Positions 6,626 to 8,937 of a DNA stretch of 8,937 nt are shown here, in pieces (positions within the stretch are counted from its first letter, which is position 1; every line of letters starts with the position of its first letter). Source of the DNA: Fusobacterium sp. GTDB taxonomy: Bacteria; Fusobacteriota; Fusobacteriia; Fusobacteriales; Fusobacteriaceae. The stretch is taken from NCBI GenBank assembly GCA_019410665.1, contig DXSD01000083.1, positions 1 through 8,937 on the forward strand. Reading direction: 5' to 3'. Below the pieces are notes generated by a model. That model did not search any database. It saw only the letters and a program-made list of their open reading frames with translations, and was not told where the DNA came from. The position numbers and the translations under genes were made by a program.

Positions 6626-6633
6626 ACCTCCTA
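6626..6633 (-). promoter_or_regulatory. DUF58 ribosome binding site fused to the moxR stop codon
   Basis: The minus strand reads TAGGAGGT; its TAG (6633-6631) is the moxR stop and the remainder is a strong Shine-Dalgarno 4 bases before the DUF58 ATG. This merges termination and initiation in the same few bases, as at the batC/batD junction. Confidence 0.75.
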
Positions 6634-7593
6634 AGGAAGTTCAACCTCTTCTATAATATTTGTAATTATATCCTCTACATTTTTACCTTCAGCCTCAGCT
6701 TCATAAGTAAGAATAATTCTATGACGTAGAACATCAAAGATAATCCTTTTAATATCTTGAGGAATAACAAAATCTCTTCCCTCTAAGAAAGCATTAGCTT
6801 TAGCAGAAACAACTAGAGCAATAGAGGCTCTAGGAGAAGCTCCACAAGCTATATATTCATTTTTATCTCTAGTTTTAAAAATTATATCTAAAATATAATC
6901 CATAAGTTTTTCATCTATATGTATCTCTTTTATAAGTTTTTTAATCTCTTCAATTTTATTTTTATTAAGAACTTCTTCAATCTCTATACTATCAAAATCA
7001 GTTGAAGTAGTTAGAAGCTTTAAGATGTTTTTCTCTTCCTCTTTTGTAGGATATTCTATTTTAACTTTCATTAAAAATCTATCTTGTTGTGCCTCTGGAA
7101 GAGGATAAGTTCCATCTTGCTCTATTGGGTTTTGAGTAGCAAGAACTATAAAAGGTTTATCCAATTTAAAAGTTTCATTAGCAATAGTAATCTGTTTTTC
7201 TTGCATAGCTTCTAAAAGAGCAGATTGAACCTTAGCAGGAGCTCTATTTATCTCATCAGCTAAGACAATATTTGCAAAAATTGGACCTTTTTTAGTGTAA
7301 AACTCACCAGTTTTTTCATTATATATCTCTGTTCCTATTATATCACTAGGAAGTAGATCAGGGGTAAACTGTATTCTTGAGAACTTAAGTCCCAAAGTTT
7401 GAGCAAGGGTATTTACAGTTAAAGATTTAGCAAGACCAGGTAAACCTTCAAGTAGAATATGATTTCCAGTAAGTATACCTATTAATATCTTTCTGATCAT
7501 ATCATCTTGACCAACAATCTTTTTCTGAATCTCCTTCTCTAATTTAACTATATTTTCTCTTTCGTTTTCAATAGTTAACTTCAAGTTTTCCAT
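6631..7593 (-). CDS. moxR: MoxR family AAA+ ATPase
   Basis: The 320-residue protein carries all expected ATPase elements: Walker A GLPGLAKS (50-57), Walker B VLADE (110-114) continuing INRAPAKVQ as in MoxR proteins, sensor 1 ATQNP (152-156), an arginine-finger-like QDRF (170-173) and sensor 2 SPRAS (253-257). Length is typical for MoxR (about 310-340). It should form ATP-driven hexamers in the cytoplasm, acting as a chaperone-like remodeller together with VWA-type partners; family members are linked to maturation of envelope or metal-containing complexes, but the substrate here is unknown. It is the first gene of the bat cluster, with AAGGAGG (7606-7600) 6 bases before the ATG and a candidate promoter upstream. 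DUF58 starts 9 bases after its stop. Confidence 0.95.
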   Translation of the reverse strand: MENLKLTIENERENIVKLEKEIQKKIVGQDDMIRKILIGILTGNHILLEGLPGLAKSLTVNTLAQTLGLKFSRIQFTPDLLPSDIIGTEIYNEKTGEFYTKKGPIFANIVLADEINRAPAKVQSALLEAMQEKQITIANETFKLDKPFIVLATQNPIEQDGTYPLPEAQQDRFLMKVKIEYPTKEEEKNILKLLTTSTDFDSIEIEEVLNKNKIEEIKKLIKEIHIDEKLMDYILDIIFKTRDKNEYIACGASPRASIALVVSAKANAFLEGRDFVIPQDIKRIIFDVLRHRIILTYEAEAEGKNVEDIITNIIEEVELP

Positions 7594-7647
7594 TGATGTC
7601 CTCCTTATAAAAAATTAATCTATTAACAATAATCTTAGACGAAGGAA

Positions 7648-7675
7648 GTTATAAAATAGTTATAATTTTTAGCAA
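7648..7675 (-). promoter_or_regulatory. Candidate sigma70-type promoter of the moxR-bat operon
   Basis: On the minus strand a -35-like TTGCTA (7675-7670) is followed after 16 bases by a -10-like TATAAC (7653-7648), about 55 bases before the moxR ATG. It lies in the 86-base gap between the desulfurase-like gene and moxR, the only sizeable gap upstream of the bat genes. An 8-base direct repeat, AGTTATAA on the plus strand (7647-7654 and 7658-7665), overlaps the -10 and spacer at an 11-base period. The region is very AT-rich, so promoter-like matches are expected by chance. No convincing terminator separates it from the upstream gene. Confidence 0.5.
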
Positions 7676-7679
7676 AAAT

Positions 7680-8816
7680 TTAAATTTCATTAACTATGCT
7701 TTTAATAATTTCAATAGTTTCATCTACCTCTTCTAAAGTATTAAAATAACCAAAACTGAACCTTACAGCCCCTTGCTTTTCCGTTCCAAGAGCTTTATGC
7801 ATAAGGGGAGCACAGTGACCACCTGCTCTAGTAGAGATATTAAAGTTAATCAACTCTTCAGCAACATCTCCAGAGTCATAGTCGCCAATATTTAGTGTAA
7901 CAATAGGACATCTCTCTTTTTTAGAAAAATCTCCATATATCTTTATATAAGGAAGATCCTTTACTCCATTATAAAATCTCCACATAAGAGAATCTTCTTT
8001 CTCTCTTATCTTATCAATACCAATTTTATTGATAAACTCTATTCCAGCACCAAGTCCAGCTATTCCGTGTCCATTTAAAGTTCCAGCCTCTAAATGAGTT
8101 GGCATTTCAAGAGGTTGAAATTTACTATAAGTTAAAATTCCAGTTCCTCCAGATTTTAATGGAGTTATATTAACTCCCTTTTTAACATAGATTCCTCCTG
8201 TACCTTGAGGACCAAGTAAGCTTTTATGTCCAGTAAAACAAAGTATATCTATATTCATTTTTTCTACATCAATAGGAAATACACCAGCAGTTTGAGATCC
8301 ATCTACAATAAAAAGAAGGTTATGTTTTTTACAAATATTACCTATTCTTTCAATATCAATAAGATTTCCTGTAAGATTTGAAGCATGAGTACATATAATA
8401 GCTTTGGTATCTTTATTGATTAAAGTTTCTATCTCATCATAGGAAATATTTCCCAATTTATCAGCTTTAGCAAAGGAAATTTTCACACCTTTTTCCTCCA
8501 TTTCATAAAGAGGACGAAGAACTGAATTGTGTTCAAGCTCAGTAGTTATAATATGATCACCACTTTTAAGAACTCCTTTTATAGCCATATTTAATCCTTC
8601 AGTAGAATTACAGGTAAAAGCTATCCTACTAGAATCCTTTATATTAAAAAAGTTAGCTAGTAACTCTCTTGTATTAAAAATAGTATGATTGGCTTCTAAA
8701 GAAGCTGAAGTATTACCTCTACCAGAATTTCCCATAGATGAAAGAGCCTTAACTACTGCATCAATAACTTCTTTTGGTTTTTGTAAAGTAGTAGCAGCAT
8801 TATCAAAATAAATCAT
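7680..8816 (-). CDS. Cysteine desulfurase-like class V aminotransferase (PLP enzyme)
   Basis: The 378-residue protein has the complete fold-type I layout of the SufS/CsdA-like branch: N-terminal YFDNAATT (3-10), TELEHNSVLRP (92-102, His96 stacks on PLP in the family), VDGSQTAG (171-178, Asp172 contacts the pyridine nitrogen), FTGHKSLLGPQG (194-205, Lys198 the PLP Schiff-base lysine), and RAGGHCAP (330-337) with Cys335 in the position of the catalytic persulfide cysteine. RFSFGYFNTLEEVD (352-365) matches the C-terminal motif. It would take sulfur from cysteine to give alanine and enzyme-bound persulfide. Length and motifs resemble the group often annotated 'cysteine desulfurase family protein' rather than NifS/IscS. 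No SufU, IscU or other sulfur-carrier gene is next to it, so the acceptor is unknown. AGGAGG (8827-8822) is 5 bases before the ATG. Confidence 0.92.
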   Translation of the reverse strand: MIYFDNAATTLQKPKEVIDAVVKALSSMGNSGRGNTSASLEANHTIFNTRELLANFFNIKDSSRIAFTCNSTEGLNMAIKGVLKSGDHIITTELEHNSVLRPLYEMEEKGVKISFAKADKLGNISYDEIETLINKDTKAIICTHASNLTGNLIDIERIGNICKKHNLLFIVDGSQTAGVFPIDVEKMNIDILCFTGHKSLLGPQGTGGIYVKKGVNITPLKSGGTGILTYSKFQPLEMPTHLEAGTLNGHGIAGLGAGIEFINKIGIDKIREKEDSLMWRFYNGVKDLPYIKIYGDFSKKERCPIVTLNIGDYDSGDVAEELINFNISTRAGGHCAPLMHKALGTEKQGAVRFSFGYFNTLEEVDETIEIIKSIVNEI

Positions 8817-8874
8817 TTGTTCCTCCTGTTAATTGAATCTTTTCTTATTCTACAATGATACTTTTTCTTAAATT

Positions 8875-8903
8875 AGTTTATCATAAAGATAAAAAATAGT
8901 AAA
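8875..8903 (-). promoter_or_regulatory. Candidate promoter of the cysteine desulfurase-like gene
   Basis: On the minus strand TTTACT (8903-8898) and TAAACT (8880-8875) are separated by 17 bases and lie about 60 bases upstream of the ATG. Each box matches four of six consensus bases, which is weak in such AT-rich DNA. The rest of the flank to the window edge (8904-8937) shows only AT-rich sequence. Confidence 0.35.
8877..8893. promoter_or_regulatory. Inverted repeat, possible operator
   Basis: TTTATC-ATAAA-GATAAA is a perfect 6-base inverted repeat with a 5-base centre. It lies in the spacer and over part of the -10 of the candidate desulfurase-gene promoter, where a repressor could block transcription. 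It is short and nearly all A/T, so chance is a real alternative. Confidence 0.3.
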
Positions 8904-8937
8904 GATTAGTTATAAGTCCTATAATTATTATATTATA

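Noticed and set aside
6391..6729. Plus-strand open frame of 112 codons
   Set aside because: It is antisense to the DUF58/moxR junction, both of which have strong family motifs, and the product is a Phe/Ser/Ile-rich string without recognisable features.
7664..7680. Hairpin-like AATTTTT-AGC-AAAAATT after the desulfurase-like gene, considered as a terminator
   Set aside because: The stem is all A/T and overlaps both the stop codon and the candidate moxR -35; it lacks the GC-rich stem of an intrinsic terminator.
8908..8937. Divergent promoter or second gene start at the right edge
   Set aside because: TATAAT-like strings occur on both strands in this AT-rich tail, but no paired -35 box, ribosome site or start codon is visible before the window ends.

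Overview
The window is AT-rich and every gene I can support lies on the minus strand, so transcription runs from high to low coordinates. Coding use is strongly biased to AGA for Arg and ATA/ATT for Ile, proteins are rich in Lys, Glu, Asn and Ile, and Shine-Dalgarno sites are strong (AGGAGG-type). The gene content, signal peptides and codon use fit an anaerobic, diderm, low-GC bacterium, most likely Fusobacteriota (Fusobacterium or a close relative). This is an inference from gene style, not a proven assignment.

Layout in transcription order. (1) 8816-7680: a class V, PLP-dependent cysteine desulfurase-like enzyme with its own candidate promoter in the right-hand flank. (2) An 86-base gap holding a candidate promoter. 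(3) 7593-650: a compact seven-gene Bat (Bacteroides aerotolerance-type) cluster: MoxR AAA+ ATPase, DUF58 protein, an unnamed 234-residue membrane-anchored protein, BatA and BatB (paired membrane VWA proteins), BatC (TPR protein with a long Gln/Asn/Glu/Lys-rich linker) and BatD. (4) 660-469: a 63-residue DUF4250 protein. (5) 451 to the left edge: the N-terminal two thirds of a Crp/Fnr-type regulator that appears to start at TTG. From moxR to the regulator no gap exceeds 17 bases and four junctions overlap, so this looks like one transcription unit continuing beyond the left edge.

How the genes may work together. MoxR and the DUF58 protein have no membrane segments and should be cytoplasmic. 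The charge pattern of BatA and BatB puts their VWA domains outside the inner membrane. The 234-residue protein and BatD both have a signal peptide, an extracytoplasmic domain, one membrane segment and a cytosolic helical module. Those two modules look related to each other, which makes them candidate links between the ATP-driven cytosolic half and the periplasmic VWA/TPR half. The general MoxR-DUF58-VWA-BatD arrangement is known, but its biochemical role is poorly settled. The less familiar points here are the unnamed 234-residue component, the duplicated cytosolic module, the extreme low-complexity linker of BatC, and the attached DUF4250 and Crp/Fnr genes. No tRNA, rRNA, CRISPR array, insertion sequence or convincing intrinsic terminator was seen, and no gene-free stretch exceeds about 120 bases.
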